DNA of 64,000 nt from Methanothermobacter tenebrarum (GCF_003264935.1 NZ_QLOE01000006.1:40820-104819); one strand, 5' to 3'. Numbered from the stretch's first letter, positions 1 to 11,559 are shown. The notes: generated by a model from the sequence alone, not told the origin. Numbers and translations are program-made.

Positions 1-483
1 ACCTCGGGACATTGCTGTTGGGCCTGTTCTAGCCAACTCTTTTATGCCGAAGCCTGTCATGAGTTCTATGAATGCATCTATTTTGTCGGTGTCCCCGGTA
101 ATCTCCACTGTTAAGGTTTCGGTGCTCACGTCAACTATTCTTCCGCGGAAGATGTTTGCATATTGTATTATTTCTGATCTTGCTCTTTCTTCGGGGGCGT
201 GAACTTTTATTAAGCAGAGTTCTCTTTGGACTATGTTTGTGGCTTCGAGGTCCCTTACTTTAATGACATCGATTAATTTGTTTAATTGTTTTGTTAGTTG
301 TTCTAGGAGCTTATCATCACCTTTTGCTATAATTGTCATGCGGGCGAGCCCTGGGGTCTCGGATTCTCCCACTGTTATGCTTTCAATGTTGAAACCTCTT
401 CTTGTGAACAACCCTGATACCCTCTGTAACACTCCTGGTTTGTGTTGGACAATAGTGCTGATTATATGAGTTTTAAGTTCCAT
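1..483 (-). CDS. ilvN: Acetolactate synthase small (regulatory) subunit, partial
   Basis: Regulatory subunit of acetohydroxyacid synthase, the first shared step of valine, leucine and isoleucine synthesis. It is expected to bind IlvB and carry feedback control by valine through an ACT domain. The minus-strand frame is open from ATG at 483 to the left edge (161 codons), so the C-terminus lies outside the window. The visible end reads [13 protein letters not shown]..., typical of the conserved region just after the ACT domain of IlvN. Its ATG overlaps the ilvB stop codon by one base (TAATG), which indicates a translationally coupled ilvB-ilvN operon. Identification is confident; total length cannot be judged. 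Confidence 0.93.
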   Translation of the reverse strand, partial: MELKTHIISTIVQHKPGVLQRVSGLFTRRGFNIESITVGESETPGLARMTIIAKGDDKLLEQLTKQLNKLIDVIKVRDLEATNIVQRELCLIKVHAPEERARSEIIQYANIFRGRIVDVSTETLTVEITGDTDKIDAFIELMTGFGIKELARTGPTAMSRG

Positions 484-2207
484 TATTCCCCCTCCACTTT
501 CCCTTTTTTGATGGCTTTTGTTTCTACTTTATATTCACCTACTATTTCTGTAAGCCCACGGCCTGGGGGTACCATTGGGAGTATTTCCATAGGATCTATC
601 ACGATATCGATGATAGTGGGGCCCCCAGAGTTTATGGCACTTTTTAGGGCTTCTTTAACTTCTCCGGGTTTTTCCACTCTTTCCGCGTCTATATTGTATG
701 CTTCTGCTAGTTTGACAAAGTCTGGTACTTCACCTAGGTATGTGTGTGACATTCTCTCATCATAGAATAGTCTTTGCCATTGTGCTACCATTCCAAGGTG
801 TCTGTTGTCCATGATGCAGATTGTAATTGGTATATCATATTCTTTAAGGGTTGCGAGGTCTTGTGATACCATGAGGAATCCGCCGTCGCCGCATACTGCT
901 ACTACGTCTTCTTCTGGTAGGGCCATTTTCGCCCCCATTGCTGCTGGGAATCCGAAGCCCATTGTCCCAAGGCCGCCTGATGATATGAATTTTCGAGGCT
1001 TTTTTGAGGTGTAGAAGTGGGCCATCCACATCTGGTTTTGCCCAACATCTGTTGTTACTATCGTATCGTCGTCTATGGTTTCCATTATCTCTTTTATGGC
1101 TTGTTGGGGTTTTAGTGGGATTTCTTTGTCGAATGATATTCTTGGCATGCATTTGTTGCGGAATTCTATTGTTTTTTCGATCCATTCTTTCTTTTCAGAA
1201 TTTATATCTTCTTTTTTTTCTAGTATTTTTAGGATGTCCTGGAGGACTTTTTTGGCGTCGCCAACGATTGGTATATCTACTTCTATGTTTTTACCTATTT
1301 CTGCCGGGTCTATGTCGATGTGGATTATTTTGGCGTTTGGTGCGAATTCTGCTATGTTTCCTGTTGTTCGATCTGAGAATCTGCATCCTATTGCTATTAG
1401 GCAGTCACATTCGTTCACTGTTAGGTTTGCGACTTTTCGCCCATGCATGCCTAGCATTCCAAGTGAGTATGGGTGGTCTTCTGGGAATGAGCCTTTCCCT
1501 AGGAGTGTTGTTGTTACCGGAGCTTTTATTGTTTTTGCTAACCTTTTGAGTTCTTTTGAAGCGCCAGATATTATTACACCGCCACCGGCTAATATAACAG
1601 GTTTTTTGGCGTTTATAATAGCATCTACGGCCTTTTTTATCTGTAATGGGTGGCCTTTTAATGTGGGTTTGTATCCTGGTAATTTGAATGGCTTGTTTAT
1701 GTATTCGTCTAATTTAGCTTCTTGTATATCCTTTGGAAGATCTATTACAACTGGTCCTGGTCTTCCTGTTCTTGCTATTTTGAAACTTGATTTTATTATG
1801 CGGGGTATGTCGTTTGGGTTGTTTGGCCTGAAGCTGTGCTTTGTGATGGGCATTGTTATGCCAAGCATGTCCACTTCTTGGAATGCGTCGTTGCCGATAA
1901 GTTGGGTTGCAACTTGTCCTGCTATTGCTATTATTGGCGATGAGTCCATGTAGGCTGTTGCGATCCCTGTTACGAGGTTTGTTGCCCCGGGACCTGATGT
2001 AGCCATGCATACACCCACTTTCCCTGAAGCCCTTGCATATCCATCTGCTGCATGGGCTGCACATTGTTCATGTCTTACCAGGATGTGTTTGAGTTCTGAA
2101 TCATATAGTACATCATATAGTGGGAGCACTGCCCCGCCAGGGTATCCAAATACTGTTTCTACTCCTTCATCTAGAAGTGCCTGGACTATTGCTTGTCCTC
2201 CATTCAT
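483..2207 (-). CDS. ilvB: Acetolactate synthase large (catalytic) subunit
   Basis: Catalytic subunit of acetohydroxyacid synthase. It uses thiamine diphosphate to condense two pyruvates, or pyruvate plus 2-oxobutyrate. The N-terminal PYR domain shows [12 protein letters not shown] and RHEQ, with the catalytic Glu. The C-terminal TPP domain has the GDGGF...MDN Mg-TPP motif, and a FAD-binding middle domain lies between. The start chosen is ATG at 2207 ([12 protein letters not shown]), because AGGTG lies five bases upstream; the in-frame ATG at 2243 would place that ribosome site inside the gene. That gives 574 residues, a normal family length. It is cotranscribed with ilvN and faces purD across a divergent promoter region. 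Confidence 0.96.
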   Translation of the reverse strand: MNGGQAIVQALLDEGVETVFGYPGGAVLPLYDVLYDSELKHILVRHEQCAAHAADGYARASGKVGVCMATSGPGATNLVTGIATAYMDSSPIIAIAGQVATQLIGNDAFQEVDMLGITMPITKHSFRPNNPNDIPRIIKSSFKIARTGRPGPVVIDLPKDIQEAKLDEYINKPFKLPGYKPTLKGHPLQIKKAVDAIINAKKPVILAGGGVIISGASKELKRLAKTIKAPVTTTLLGKGSFPEDHPYSLGMLGMHGRKVANLTVNECDCLIAIGCRFSDRTTGNIAEFAPNAKIIHIDIDPAEIGKNIEVDIPIVGDAKKVLQDILKILEKKEDINSEKKEWIEKTIEFRNKCMPRISFDKEIPLKPQQAIKEIMETIDDDTIVTTDVGQNQMWMAHFYTSKKPRKFISSGGLGTMGFGFPAAMGAKMALPEEDVVAVCGDGGFLMVSQDLATLKEYDIPITICIMDNRHLGMVAQWQRLFYDERMSHTYLGEVPDFVKLAEAYNIDAERVEKPGEVKEALKSAINSGGPTIIDIVIDPMEILPMVPPGRGLTEIVGEYKVETKAIKKGKVEGE

Positions 2208-2336
2208 AGGAACACCTTTGGTACTACACCCTCTTTTTATCATTATTGTTAATGATATATGCTTATAATACTTGCAACTTTATATAAATAACTAAAAAAT
2301 AAATTAATTTTATTGTCTAAAGGGGAGGATCAACCC
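2208..2336. promoter_or_regulatory. Divergent promoter region ilvB / purD
   Basis: This AT-rich spacer between two divergent genes contains TTTATATAAATA (about 2279-2290), a good archaeal TATA box for purD some 50 bases before its ATG. On the minus strand AGTATTATAAG (around 2264-2274) is a candidate TATA box for ilvBN. GGGGAGGATC directly before 2337 is the purD ribosome binding site. No obvious operator palindrome was seen. Confidence 0.55.
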
Positions 2337-3650
2337 ATGAAGATTTTGGTAGTGGGTACAGGAGCGCGAGAACATGCCATATGCAAATCATTAGAAGGCG
2401 AAGCTGAAATTTATTCTTTCATGAGCAACAAAAATCCGGGCATAGCACGTATCGTGAAAGATTTCAAATTAGGAGATGAAACAGACACTGAAAAGGTTAA
2501 AAATTTCGCAATCGAAAAAAATATTGATATAGCATTCATCGGACCGGAAGCCCCACTAGAAAAGGGCATAGTAGATAAGCTACTCGCCGCCGACATTGAA
2601 ACGGTAGGCCCCACAGCTGAAGCCGCCAAGATAGAAACAGATAAAGCCTTCATGAGAATACTCTTCGAAAAATACAAGATACCAGGATCACTTCAATACA
2701 AGGTATTCAATGATTACCAAGAGGTTAGCCAATTCTTGGACGATTTTGAAGGCGAGGCAGTAGTAAAACCAGTTGGACTTACAGGGGGTAAAGGTGTCAA
2801 GATAGTGGGAGAACACCTAAAAGACAATGAAGAAGCTAAAAAATATGCTAAAAAGGTAATAGAAGAAAAGATAGGAGGCCACTCTAGGGTTGTTATCGAA
2901 GAAAAGGTCACTGGCGAGGAATTCACCCTCCAAGCATTTTCTGATGGTAAAAAATTAGTCCCCATGCCAGCAGTTCAGGATCATCCACATGCATTCGAAG
3001 GCGATAAAGGGCCGATAACAGGAGGCATGGGGTCCTATTCAGATAAAAATGGACTACTACCATTTCTAGAAAAGAAAGAATATGATGAAGCAGTTAAAAT
3101 AATGGAAAAGACCATAGATGCATTAGATAAAGAAGTGGGCCCATATAAGGGCATATTATATGGACAGTTTATGTTAACTTGTGATGGGCCACGTATTATA
3201 GAATATAACGCCCGATTCGGAGACCCAGAGGCCATGAACGTCCTACCATTACTTGAAACCAACATGGTTGACATATGCGAGGACATAATCAACACTAGAT
3301 TAAAAACTGCTAAATTCAAGGAATTAGCAACAGTCTGCAAATATATAGTGCCTAGAGGATACCCTGACAAGGGAGAGGCTGGAAAACCATTGGAAATAGA
3401 TGAAAAAATGATAAAAAGTGAGGGTGCTGACATTTATTACGCTTCAGTGAATGAAAAAGATGGTAGGATATACACAACATCATCGAGGGCCGTGGCATTA
3501 GTTGCACTAGCAGAAGATATCTACACAGCAGAACAGACATGTGAAAATGCCACAAAATTCATCAAAGGAGACGTATATCACCGCAGGGATATCGGGACAA
3601 GAGAACTCATCCAAAAGAGAATCAATCACATCAAACAGATAAAAAAATAG
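2337..3650 (+). CDS. purD: Phosphoribosylamine--glycine ligase (GAR synthetase)
   Basis: Joins glycine to 5-phosphoribosylamine with ATP, the second step of purine synthesis; cytosolic. The N-terminal motif [11 protein letters not shown] and the central ATP-grasp region ([15 protein letters not shown], then [11 protein letters not shown] and [11 protein letters not shown]) are diagnostic. The start is ATG at 2337 because GGGGAGGATC sits five bases upstream; a TTG 24 bases earlier is in frame but would swallow that site. At 437 residues it has normal length. argF follows 15 bases after the stop, so the two are probably cotranscribed. Confidence 0.97.
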   Translation: MKILVVGTGAREHAICKSLEGEAEIYSFMSNKNPGIARIVKDFKLGDETDTEKVKNFAIEKNIDIAFIGPEAPLEKGIVDKLLAADIETVGPTAEAAKIETDKAFMRILFEKYKIPGSLQYKVFNDYQEVSQFLDDFEGEAVVKPVGLTGGKGVKIVGEHLKDNEEAKKYAKKVIEEKIGGHSRVVIEEKVTGEEFTLQAFSDGKKLVPMPAVQDHPHAFEGDKGPITGGMGSYSDKNGLLPFLEKKEYDEAVKIMEKTIDALDKEVGPYKGILYGQFMLTCDGPRIIEYNARFGDPEAMNVLPLLETNMVDICEDIINTRLKTAKFKELATVCKYIVPRGYPDKGEAGKPLEIDEKMIKSEGADIYYASVNEKDGRIYTTSSRAVALVALAEDIYTAEQTCENATKFIKGDVYHRRDIGTRELIQKRINHIKQIKK

Positions 3651-3665
3651 AAGCGGAGAATAAAA

Positions 3666-4565
3666 ATGAGGCACCTACTATCAGTATGTGACATGAAAGA
3701 CAAAGTAGAATACCTACTAGACCTTGCAGATAAATTCAAGAATGGCTTGATAAAAGGAAAACCATTGAAGGACAAATATATGGCCATGGTGTTCGAGAAA
3801 GCTTCAACGAGGACAAGAGTATCATTTGAAGTGGGAATGAGCCAATTGGGGGGAACACCCCTCTATTTATCTGCTCAAGACTTGCAACTAGGAAGGGGCG
3901 AACCAATAGCAGATACAGCCCGAACCCTAAGTAGATATGTTGATGCCATAATGATAAGAGCATTCAGGCACAAGGACGTTATAGAATTGGCGGAAAATTC
4001 ATCAGTACCGGTAATTAACGGTTTAACAGATCTTGAGCATCCATGCCAGACACTCGCAGACATGCAGACCATAAGAGAATATAAAGGGGATTTTAATCGC
4101 AAATTAGCATTTATAGGTGATGGTAACAACGTTTGCAACTCCTTAATTTTGATATCAGCAATTCTAGGAATGGACATTTATGTTGCATCGCCAAAAGGCT
4201 ACGAACCAAATAAGGAGATAATAAAAAAAGCTGAAAAAATTGCACGAGACCAATCCGTGATAAAGATAACCAATGACCCATACGAGGCCGTGAAAGGGGC
4301 TGATGTTGTCTATACTGATGTGTGGGTTAGTATGGGACATGAAAATGAGGCCCAAGAACGGTTAAAGGCATTCAGACCATACCAGGTTAACAAGGATCTA
4401 ATGGATCATGCGAAAGCTGATGCTATATTCATGCATTGTTTGCCTGCAAAAAGGGGTCAGGAGACTACAACTGATGTGATTGACGGTCCAAATTCAGTAG
4501 TATGGGACCAGGCAGAGAATAGACTCCATGCTCAGAAGGCTATCATGTATTGGCTGATAAAATGA
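3666..4565 (+). CDS. argF: Ornithine carbamoyltransferase
   Basis: Transfers the carbamoyl group from carbamoyl phosphate to ornithine to give citrulline in arginine synthesis. The carbamoyl-phosphate motif STRTR follows EKA near residue 40, HPCQTLADMQ is the HPxQ motif, and HCLPAKRG near the C-terminus carries the catalytic Cys. Length is 299 residues, normal for the family. GCGGAG precedes the ATG. It follows purD closely and converges on argS, whose stop is only 8 bases away on the other strand. Confidence 0.97.
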   Translation: MRHLLSVCDMKDKVEYLLDLADKFKNGLIKGKPLKDKYMAMVFEKASTRTRVSFEVGMSQLGGTPLYLSAQDLQLGRGEPIADTARTLSRYVDAIMIRAFRHKDVIELAENSSVPVINGLTDLEHPCQTLADMQTIREYKGDFNRKLAFIGDGNNVCNSLILISAILGMDIYVASPKGYEPNKEIIKKAEKIARDQSVIKITNDPYEAVKGADVVYTDVWVSMGHENEAQERLKAFRPYQVNKDLMDHAKADAIFMHCLPAKRGQETTTDVIDGPNSVVWDQAENRLHAQKAIMYWLIK

Positions 4566-4573
4566 GCCTATAA

Positions 4574-6256
4574 TCACATCATAGTAGGCGCTTCTATCCC
4601 GAGGAGTTTTAGCCCATTTTTGATAGTTTTCCGGACCCTGTCAACTATGATTAGGCGCGCTCCTTCAAATTCTGATCCGATTACTGGTGAGAACTTGTAG
4701 AATTTGTTAAATGCATTTGCAAGCTCTTGCAAGTATTGAGCTATTAAATGAACACGTCTAGTTTTCGCAGATTCCTCAACAACCTTTGGGAATTTGGCTA
4801 ACAATCTTATAACATCTTTTTCCGTTTCATCAGGTGCCCATTCCCCTTCTATTTTAACATCATTATTGAACAGGGCTTTTTTGAGTAATTTGCATGCCCT
4901 TGCATGGGCGTATTGGATTGATGCACAACCCATTTCAAAATTTAATGCCTCATCCCATTTGAAAACAAGATGTTTCTCTGGGGATAATCTTGCAATATAA
5001 TATCTTATGGCACCTACACCTACCTTATCGGCGATATCCTCAATTTCAGCCATTTTTAAATCCTTTCTTCTCTTTTTTATTTCTTTGACCGCCCGTGATC
5101 TGGCTTCATCCAAGAGATCGTCTACTGATACGAAAACACCTCTACGGGTGGACATTGAACCTTCTGGGAGTGTTATGAATTCGTAGAATATAACTTCTGG
5201 TCTTTTACCGCCGAGTAATTCCATAGCCGCCTCTATTTGTCTAACGGCTAATTTATGGTCAGATCCGAGGATGTCAATAACTATGTCACAATTATTTGAC
5301 TTGTATAAGTGGTATGCGAGGTCTCGGGTGGAGTAAAGTGAGGTGCCATCCGAGCGGGTTAATATAAGCTCCTTATCAATGTCGAAATCTTCCAAGTCGA
5401 GATATAAGACATCATCTTCTCGGATGTAGTGGGTCTTTTTCAGTTTCTCAAGGACATTTTTGACTGATCCGTCCCTTACAAATTTGCTTTCCCAGATAAA
5501 TTTGTCATGTTTAATATGGAGTTCTTTGAGCGTCTCTTTTATACCTTGGAGGCATTTTTTAACAACCTCTTGGAAGATCTTTTCTAGTTCTCCGTTCTCA
5601 TAGGATCTTATGAGTTCATCGATTTCATCTTTTAATTTTGGATTTTTTTCAAGGTACTGATTGACTTCAAAGTATAATCTGCCGATTTTATGATCCCATT
5701 TGTCTCCATGATAATCTGCCAAATTTTTTTGGAGATTAAGAAGGCCCCATACTATCATGGCTATTTGTCTACCCATATCATTTACGTAATAATGGGTTTC
5801 AACATTATAACCTGCAAATTTAAGTATCCTTGCAAGGGAATCACCTATAATAGCATTTCTTATATGTCCAATATGTAGGGGTCCGTTGGGATTAGCAGAC
5901 GTGTGTTCTAAAATGACTTTTTCACTTTTTTTAGATAATCTACCATAATCTTCATCTATGGAATTTAACAGTTCCCTTGAAAAACTCTGATAATCTATAA
6001 AAAAGTTTATATATGGGCCATTTGCTTCTACTCTTTCAAAGAATTTGGGTAACTTTACCATCCCTATTATTGTTTTGCTGATTTCAACAGGATTCTTTTT
6101 TAATTTACTTGCAAGTTCGAAGGATATTGTTGTCGCAAGATCTCCCAGTTCAGGGTTGGGGGGTTCTTCAAATCTTATATCAACCATGGGGTAATCGAGG
6201 CTTGAAATGGCTTTTTTTAACGATTTTCTCGCCAAATCTTCCACTGTTTTTATCAT
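4574..6256 (-). CDS. argS: Arginyl-tRNA synthetase
   Basis: Class I aminoacyl-tRNA synthetase charging tRNA-Arg. The adenylate site signature is [15 protein letters not shown] (HIGH motif) near residue 115. The second class I motif is degenerate (GSMSTRRG instead of KMSKS), which is usual in ArgRS. The N-terminal Arg-tRNA-synthetase additional domain and a C-terminal helical anticodon domain (DALR type, ending near [12 protein letters not shown]) are present. The start is ATG at 6256, preceded by GGTGA; a GTG 36 bases upstream would overlap the signal peptidase gene. This gives 560 residues. It lies 17 bases after the signal peptidase stop and probably shares its transcript. Confidence 0.96.
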   Translation of the reverse strand: MIKTVEDLARKSLKKAISSLDYPMVDIRFEEPPNPELGDLATTISFELASKLKKNPVEISKTIIGMVKLPKFFERVEANGPYINFFIDYQSFSRELLNSIDEDYGRLSKKSEKVILEHTSANPNGPLHIGHIRNAIIGDSLARILKFAGYNVETHYYVNDMGRQIAMIVWGLLNLQKNLADYHGDKWDHKIGRLYFEVNQYLEKNPKLKDEIDELIRSYENGELEKIFQEVVKKCLQGIKETLKELHIKHDKFIWESKFVRDGSVKNVLEKLKKTHYIREDDVLYLDLEDFDIDKELILTRSDGTSLYSTRDLAYHLYKSNNCDIVIDILGSDHKLAVRQIEAAMELLGGKRPEVIFYEFITLPEGSMSTRRGVFVSVDDLLDEARSRAVKEIKKRRKDLKMAEIEDIADKVGVGAIRYYIARLSPEKHLVFKWDEALNFEMGCASIQYAHARACKLLKKALFNNDVKIEGEWAPDETEKDVIRLLAKFPKVVEESAKTRRVHLIAQYLQELANAFNKFYKFSPVIGSEFEGARLIIVDRVRKTIKNGLKLLGIEAPTMM

Positions 6257-6273
6257 TGCTTCACCACTGCCTG

Positions 6274-6696
6274 CTATAATCCTTTTATCCACAAGGTTAT
6301 GTATCCTATCTTTGGTATTATAAGGAGGTGATTGTCTATTTTGATTACACGGGCTGTTACTTGTGATGGTCTTACCTTTTCAGGGTCTGGAACAGGATTG
6401 TTATCACCCTTAGTTATATAATATACTCCATTCTCATCCTTCTTTATATCTATAATCCTGTGTATAACAGGCTCGGGGAACCAATTGGCATTATATATTA
6501 TAATATCACCCTTTTTAACATCCAAGGGATCGAATTCCCGGATTCCGAGAAAGTCGCTTTTTTGGACTATAACAATGTCTCCACGGTAAAATACGGGCTC
6601 CATGCTACCTGAAACAACCACGTTCATATGCTGTGAAAGTATCACCGCCACTAATAATATTACGATATATGTTACTAGTTCTAGATGATCTTTCAA
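6274..6696 (-). CDS. Signal peptidase I, archaeal Sec11-like
   Basis: Membrane serine protease that removes signal peptides from exported proteins. Residues 8-22 form an N-terminal membrane anchor. The catalytic serine is in SGSMEP (Ser31), followed by the YRGDIVIV box; VIHRI supplies His79, which replaces the bacterial lysine as in ER/archaeal enzymes, and KGDNN carries Asp98. Length is 140 residues, near the lower end for archaeal forms. The start is TTG at 6696 with GGGGAG about nine bases upstream. That ribosome site lies inside the first copy of a 53-bp tandem duplication of the ilvD 3' end. It sits between ilvD and argS on the same strand. Confidence 0.93.
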   Translation of the reverse strand: MKDHLELVTYIVILLVAVILSQHMNVVVSGSMEPVFYRGDIVIVQKSDFLGIREFDPLDVKKGDIIIYNANWFPEPVIHRIIDIKKDENGVYYITKGDNNPVPDPEKVRPSQVTARVIKIDNHLLIIPKIGYITLWIKGL

Positions 6697-6698
6697 TT

Positions 6699-6804
6699 TT
6701 TCACACTCCCCTTAACTTCTTAATATAGCTCCTTTATCAGCAGAGGTTGCATTTCACACTCCCCTTAACTTCTTAATATAGCTCCTTTATCAGCAGAGGT
6801 TGCA
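6699..6804. repeat. Exact 53-bp tandem duplication at the ilvD 3' end
   Basis: Positions 6699-6751 and 6752-6804 are identical. On the minus strand each copy carries the last codons of ilvD, its TAA stop and the following GGGGAGTGTG ribosome site. The copy at 6752-6804 is the working ilvD end; the 6699-6751 copy is a non-coding echo that supplies the ribosome site for the signal peptidase gene. The copies have no mismatch, so the event is recent or an assembly artefact. Confidence 0.97.
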
Positions 6805-8417
6805 AGTTTCTGGTATCTTCTAAGCCACCCTTTAACCTTACGGGTTGGTTGTTCGACTTTGGCAAGCCTCTCCTTTATTTCATCATCTGAGAGTTTAACA
6901 TTTAGCCTTCTTTTTGGAATGTTTATCTCTATTATATCCCCATCCTCTAGGGCGGCGATTGGACCGCCTTCAGCAGCCTCTGGTGATATATGTCCTATGC
7001 ACGGTCCCCTGGTGCCCCCTGAAAATCTTCCATCTGTTATAAGGGCCACTTTTTCAAATCCCATCCCTGCTATGGCCGAGGTTGGATTGAGCATCTCCCT
7101 CATACCAGGACCGCCTTTAGGCCCTTCATATCTTATAACTATAACGCATCCTTCTTCTATTTCACCATCAAAGATTGCCTTGACACATTCTTCTTCGCTG
7201 TTAAATACTTTTGCAGTTCCACTATAGGTTAACATATCATCTTTGACAGCTGCTTGTTTAACCACCGACCCCCTGGGGGCTAAATTACCCTTCAAAACGG
7301 CGATACCACCTTGTTTGTGTATGGGATCATCTAATGGCCTGATAATATTCGGATCTTTCACCTTTGCATTTTTTATATTTTCTTTTAAAGTTTTACCAGT
7401 GCACGTAATCACGTTTAAGTTTATTCTCTCCTCTAGGACTTTTAGTACGGCTGGTATACCTCCAGCTCTTTCAAGGTCTATCATATGATTTTCACTTGCA
7501 GGGGATATTGCAGCTATATGGGGTATTTTCTTGCTTAGTTCATCGAATAAATCTAGGTTTACATCAACATTATCGAGTTCGGCTGCGATGGCGGGCAGAT
7601 GAAGTGTAGTATTTGTTGAACCTCCGAGAGCAACATCCACAGCAATTGCATTTTCAAAGGCCTCTTGGGTCATTATATCCGCTGGGCGGAGATCCTCCTT
7701 CACCATTTCAACAATCCTGGCACCTGAAAGGCGTGCGATCTGTAATTTTTTGGAGTCTATGGCGTGGACTGTGGCACAGCCAGGAAGGCTCATGCCAATG
7801 GCCTCGGTAAGACAAGCCATACTATTTGCAGTGAATAGGCCAGCGCATGATCCAGGCCCTGGACAAGCACACTTCTCTAACTCTTCAAGGTCCTTGGGGC
7901 TTATTCTACCCTCTTTAAGGGCGCCAACACCCTCATATACGTTTATAAGGTCGACATTTTTTCCTTGGCATTCTCCTGGGAGCATGGGACCTCCTGTAAC
8001 AGCTATGCTTGGAATGTTGAGTCTGGCTGCGGCCATTAACATGCCAGGGACTATCTTGTCACAGGATGAGAGGAGTATTAAACCATCTAGGCGGTGTGCT
8101 TGGATCATGCTTTCAACGGTGTCTGCTATTATCTCTCTTGAGGCGAGTGAGTAGCGCATTCCATCATGGTTCATTGCTATACCATCACATATTGCCATGG
8201 TATGGAATTCGAATGGTATACCACCTGCTTGGTTCACACCAGCTTTTACAGCCTCTGCTAAGCTTTTAAGGTGGAGGTGTCCCGGTACTATGTTAGTGTA
8301 ACTGTTCGCTATCCCAATGAAAGGTTTTTTGAAATCTTCATCTGTTAATCCGCAAGCCCTTAGTAGTGAACGGTGAGGGGCTCTTTCAAATCCTTTTTTA
8401 ATCTCGTCACTTCTCAT
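6765..8417 (-). CDS. ilvD: Dihydroxy-acid dehydratase
   Basis: Iron-sulfur lyase that dehydrates 2,3-dihydroxy-isovalerate and 2,3-dihydroxy-3-methylvalerate in valine/isoleucine synthesis. Diagnostic stretches are [39 protein letters not shown] (cluster cysteines) and [16 protein letters not shown] near the C-terminus. Length is 550 residues, standard. The start is ATG at 8417 with AGGTGG upstream. Its 3' end lies in the second copy of the 53-bp duplication, which leaves the reading frame intact. It is separated from ilvBN by about 4 kb and probably heads an ilvD-signal peptidase-argS transcript. Confidence 0.97.
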   Translation of the reverse strand: MRSDEIKKGFERAPHRSLLRACGLTDEDFKKPFIGIANSYTNIVPGHLHLKSLAEAVKAGVNQAGGIPFEFHTMAICDGIAMNHDGMRYSLASREIIADTVESMIQAHRLDGLILLSSCDKIVPGMLMAAARLNIPSIAVTGGPMLPGECQGKNVDLINVYEGVGALKEGRISPKDLEELEKCACPGPGSCAGLFTANSMACLTEAIGMSLPGCATVHAIDSKKLQIARLSGARIVEMVKEDLRPADIMTQEAFENAIAVDVALGGSTNTTLHLPAIAAELDNVDVNLDLFDELSKKIPHIAAISPASENHMIDLERAGGIPAVLKVLEERINLNVITCTGKTLKENIKNAKVKDPNIIRPLDDPIHKQGGIAVLKGNLAPRGSVVKQAAVKDDMLTYSGTAKVFNSEEECVKAIFDGEIEEGCVIVIRYEGPKGGPGMREMLNPTSAIAGMGFEKVALITDGRFSGGTRGPCIGHISPEAAEGGPIAALEDGDIIEINIPKRRLNVKLSDDEIKERLAKVEQPTRKVKGWLRRYQKLATSADKGAILRS

Positions 8418-8503
8418 GAAAACCCACCTGATGATAACAATTATAGGAGTATATGTTATTATCTGATTTATAGATATATAGGATGTATGGCTTATATTGT
8501 AAT

Positions 8504-9760
8504 ATGGAATCTTTGATTTTAAGAATCCTTATATCCCTTGGCATAGGCGCCCTTATTGGTATTGAGAGGGAGAGACGTAGAAAAAATTCTGAATTTGCAG
8601 GTATACGGACTTTCATGTTAATGGCTCTTTTGGGGACATTATCATTTTATGTTTCAGAAGTTTTCCCATATTTTTTGCTTGTGGCATTTATAGGACTTGT
8701 TGCTCTTATAGTTGCGAGTTATATTATGAGTACGAAGGATGATGGTGATATTGGACTTACAAGTGAAGTTGCGGCGCTTTTGACATTTGTACTTGGTGCC
8801 ATCTGCGCATGGGGTGATGGTTACAAGCTTGCACCGATAGTGGCGATTATCATAACAGCATTACTCGCCCTTAAAAAGTATTTACATTTATTCGCCAAGC
8901 GCATAAGTGAAAAGGAGATGATAGACACCCTAAAATTTCTAGTAGTTGCATTTGTGATATTACCATTACTTCCCAACACTTATATGGGTCCTTTTAATGT
9001 TTTTAATCCGTATCAGATATGGTTAATGGTTGTTTTTATTTCAGGTATAAGCTATGCAGGGTATATTGCCATGAAAATAATAGGCCCTGAGAGGGGCCTT
9101 AGTATTACAGGGATCATTGGGGGTCTTGTATCCAGCACAGCTGTTGTAACAGCTATGGCCGGGCGGGTGAAGGAATCAAAGGGTGTTATGAGGGCTGCTG
9201 TATTTGCATCTGTTGTTGCAAGTTCTATGATGTTTTTCAGGATATTATTCGAAGTCATGGTTATAAATCCTGGACTTTTAACATTCCTTTCATTGCCACT
9301 CCTTACTATGGGTATTATTGGAATAGTTCTTGGTTTGGGTTTGCTTAGAAGTCCGGATGAAAATGTGAAATCTGAGGTGAAATTGAAGAACCCATTCTCA
9401 CTAAGACCAGCATTTATTTTCGGAGCCCTCTTTATGATGATACTTTTCACGGCGAAGGCTGCCAATATCTATATAGGGAATATGGGAGTCTATTTAGCAG
9501 GTTTGATATCAGGCATTGCCGACGTTGACGCCATCACAGTAAGCATGGCCATTCTCTCCAGGAATAATATGATATCACCATATACTGCGATAACTACAAT
9601 AACACTTGCAAGCATCTCCAATACCCTTGTAAAGTTTGGAATAGCTCTATTATTTGGCACGAAGAGTTTTGGAAAAAGAATAGGGGTAATATTCGCTACT
9701 ATGATACTTGCAGGGCTAATTATAATCCTCTTAGTTGGTTTTCGCTACATGGGGCTATGA
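8504..9760 (+). CDS. MgtC/SapB-DUF4010 family membrane protein
   Basis: Polytopic membrane protein of about 418 residues. The N-terminal part ([16 protein letters not shown], then [13 protein letters not shown]) matches the MgtC/SapB domain; the C-terminal two thirds are several hydrophobic segments of the DUF4010 type. The function of the archaeal proteins is unknown; bacterial MgtC relates to growth at low magnesium, but that should not be assumed here. I prefer ATG at 8504: TAGATATATA at 8470-8479 lies about 29 bases upstream, which suits a leaderless mRNA, and neither it nor the ATG at 8483 has a ribosome site. Its stop overlaps the convergent cupin gene by six bases. Confidence 0.8.
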   Translation: MESLILRILISLGIGALIGIERERRRKNSEFAGIRTFMLMALLGTLSFYVSEVFPYFLLVAFIGLVALIVASYIMSTKDDGDIGLTSEVAALLTFVLGAICAWGDGYKLAPIVAIIITALLALKKYLHLFAKRISEKEMIDTLKFLVVAFVILPLLPNTYMGPFNVFNPYQIWLMVVFISGISYAGYIAMKIIGPERGLSITGIIGGLVSSTAVVTAMAGRVKESKGVMRAAVFASVVASSMMFFRILFEVMVINPGLLTFLSLPLLTMGIIGIVLGLGLLRSPDENVKSEVKLKNPFSLRPAFIFGALFMMILFTAKAANIYIGNMGVYLAGLISGIADVDAITVSMAILSRNNMISPYTAITTITLASISNTLVKFGIALLFGTKSFGKRIGVIFATMILAGLIIILLVGFRYMGL

Positions 9761-10075
9761 TTTTATCATGGTGAGTACCATCTTGTACGGTTCCATTGCA
9801 TATAATGCGTGTGGTTCGTTGGCCGGCATAATGATCATTTCCCCGGCTTCTAGCACATGTTTTTTGCCACTTATTGTTATCTCAGCCTTGCCGTCGATGA
9901 TCTGGACCATGGCATCAAATGGTGCCGTATGCTCACTTAAGCCTTGTCCTTTGTCGAAGGCGAATATTGTAACTGTACCTGTATCACGTCTTATGATTTC
10001 ACGACTTACGACCGCACCATCCTGATAATCTATCAGCTCTTTCAACTTCAAGACTTTTCCTTTTAAATCCTCCAA
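9755..10075 (-). CDS. Small single-domain cupin protein
   Basis: A 106-residue protein that is almost entirely one cupin barrel. Motif 1 is GLSEHTAPFDAMVQIIDGKAEI and motif 2 is AGEMIIMPANEPHAL, giving candidate metal ligands His/Glu/His. Substrate unknown; such proteins bind metals or small ligands and often act as sensors or isomerases. The start is TTG at 10075, whose ribosome site GGTGAT overlaps the stop codon of the upstream rubredoxin-Hcp gene, so the two are translationally coupled. The link suggests a role in the same nitrosative/redox stress response (inference). Confidence 0.85.
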   Translation of the reverse strand: MEDLKGKVLKLKELIDYQDGAVVSREIIRRDTGTVTIFAFDKGQGLSEHTAPFDAMVQIIDGKAEITISGKKHVLEAGEMIIMPANEPHALYAMEPYKMVLTMIKS

Positions 10076-10080
10076 TTATA

Positions 10081-11559
10081 TCACCTTAACATTTCCCTCA
10101 TGTCCTTTTCAGGCTTGCTTATAAGTTTCAGATCATATTTTTCCACTAGGAATTTTTTGATGTCATCGTTAGCCCAACCTGGGAGTATGGGGCCGACATA
10201 CATTCCTTTCATGTTTAGTGCGAGTAAGCTCCAGAGTATGGCTGTTGCTTTTTGCTCCATCCAACTTAGGACAATGTTAAGTGGTAGTTCATCTATTTCC
10301 ATGTTGAATATTTTGCTGAGGGCTTCTACGATTTCTATTGCTACTATGGCATCGTTACATTGTCCAAGGTCTATAAGACGTGGTATTCCCTCTATATCCC
10401 CAAGGTTCATGTCGTTGAAACGGTATTTTCCACAAGCGAGTGTCAATATAATGGTATCATCTGGGAGTTTACTTACGAATTCTCTATAATATTTCGCTTG
10501 GGGGAGTGGGGAGTCGCATCCACCAACCAAGAAGAATCTTCCGATCTTACCATCCTCTACAAGCTCTTTTATCTTGTTAGATAATGATAGTATGGTTGAA
10601 GCGCCGAAACCAGTTGTAAATGTTTTCTTTTCCTCTTCTTCTTTTAGTGATGGTAATTCAAGGGCTTTATCAATTAATGGTGTGAAATCATAATCTTCAA
10701 TGTACTCTACTCCTGGGAGTTTTGCAACACCAGATGTGAACATTCTGTCCTTATACTCATCCTTTGGGAGGAGTACGCAATTTGATGTTCCAAGTATTGC
10801 AATTTGATATTTTGAAAATGTTTCTTTTTGATCAAACCATGGACCGCCAAGCTGCCCCTTCAAATGTTCATATTTTTTCAAGCCAGGGTAGCCATGAGCT
10901 GGTAAAAGCTCAGAATGGGTGTAAATGTTTATACCTGTATTTTTTGTCTGTTTTAATAATTCTTCGAGTGCTTTTAAACTGTGCCCTGTTACTATGATTC
11001 CTGGCCCGGAGGATGCTCCAACTTCCACTTTTGTGGGTTTTGGTTCGCCATAATTGTCTATGTGGGCCCTTTTTAAAAGCTTCATTGTTTTTATGTTCAT
11101 CTTTCCCGCTTCAAGTGCAAGTTTTATAAATTCTTCTGAGTCGAAATTGACATTTGTTAGGGTAGAATAGAATCCTCTTTCAAGAAATGCGTCTATTTCA
11201 TTGTCACTATATCCTAGTTCTCTCGCATGGTAAAGATAGGCGGAAATTCCTTTTATGACAAATAATAAGTTGTCTTGTAATCTTGCAACTGTTGGCTCTT
11301 TTCCACAAACTCCCCTTATTGTGCAAGCCTTCCCCTTTGCTGTCTGAGAGCATTGGTAGCAAAACATTTGAATATCTTCTACCCTTGGAATGGGTCCTTC
11401 CTCTTTTAATGGCACGAATTGGTCTTTTCCAACCCCACAGATTGGACAAATCCAATCCTCTGGCAGATCCTCAAAGGGCGTTCCAGGTTTTATACCCTGG
11501 CTAGGATCGCCCTTCTCTGGATCATAGATATAATCACATACTTTACAGCGATATTTCAT
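10081..11559 (-). CDS. hcp: Rubredoxin-hybrid cluster protein fusion (Hcp, class III-like)
   Basis: 492 residues. Residues 1-50 are a complete rubredoxin: YRCKVCDY (Cys5, Cys8) and WICPICG (Cys38, Cys41) bind one Fe. From about residue 66 comes a hybrid cluster protein with the N-terminal [4Fe-4S] motif Cys67-x2-Cys70-x8-Cys79-x5-Cys85 and cysteines for the Fe-S-O hybrid cluster further on. The Hcp part is about 427 residues, fitting the short class III lacking the middle helical domain. Hcp proteins reduce hydroxylamine and nitric oxide or handle S-nitrosylation. The fused rubredoxin would be a built-in electron donor (inference). ATG 11559 is preceded by GGTGAT, and a TATA box TTTATATATT lies about 11588-11598. 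Confidence 0.93.
   Translation of the reverse strand: MKYRCKVCDYIYDPEKGDPSQGIKPGTPFEDLPEDWICPICGVGKDQFVPLKEEGPIPRVEDIQMFCYQCSQTAKGKACTIRGVCGKEPTVARLQDNLLFVIKGISAYLYHARELGYSDNEIDAFLERGFYSTLTNVNFDSEEFIKLALEAGKMNIKTMKLLKRAHIDNYGEPKPTKVEVGASSGPGIIVTGHSLKALEELLKQTKNTGINIYTHSELLPAHGYPGLKKYEHLKGQLGGPWFDQKETFSKYQIAILGTSNCVLLPKDEYKDRMFTSGVAKLPGVEYIEDYDFTPLIDKALELPSLKEEEEKKTFTTGFGASTILSLSNKIKELVEDGKIGRFFLVGGCDSPLPQAKYYREFVSKLPDDTIILTLACGKYRFNDMNLGDIEGIPRLIDLGQCNDAIVAIEIVEALSKIFNMEIDELPLNIVLSWMEQKATAILWSLLALNMKGMYVGPILPGWANDDIKKFLVEKYDLKLISKPEKDMREMLR

Noticed and set aside
1004..1549. 181-codon plus-strand frame inside ilvB
   Set aside because: It is the complementary shadow of a certain gene, with Leu/Cys/Phe-rich artificial composition.
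4574..6256. ArgRS lacking a KMSKS motif as possible inactivation
   Set aside because: Many ArgRS naturally have a degenerate second motif; everything else is intact.
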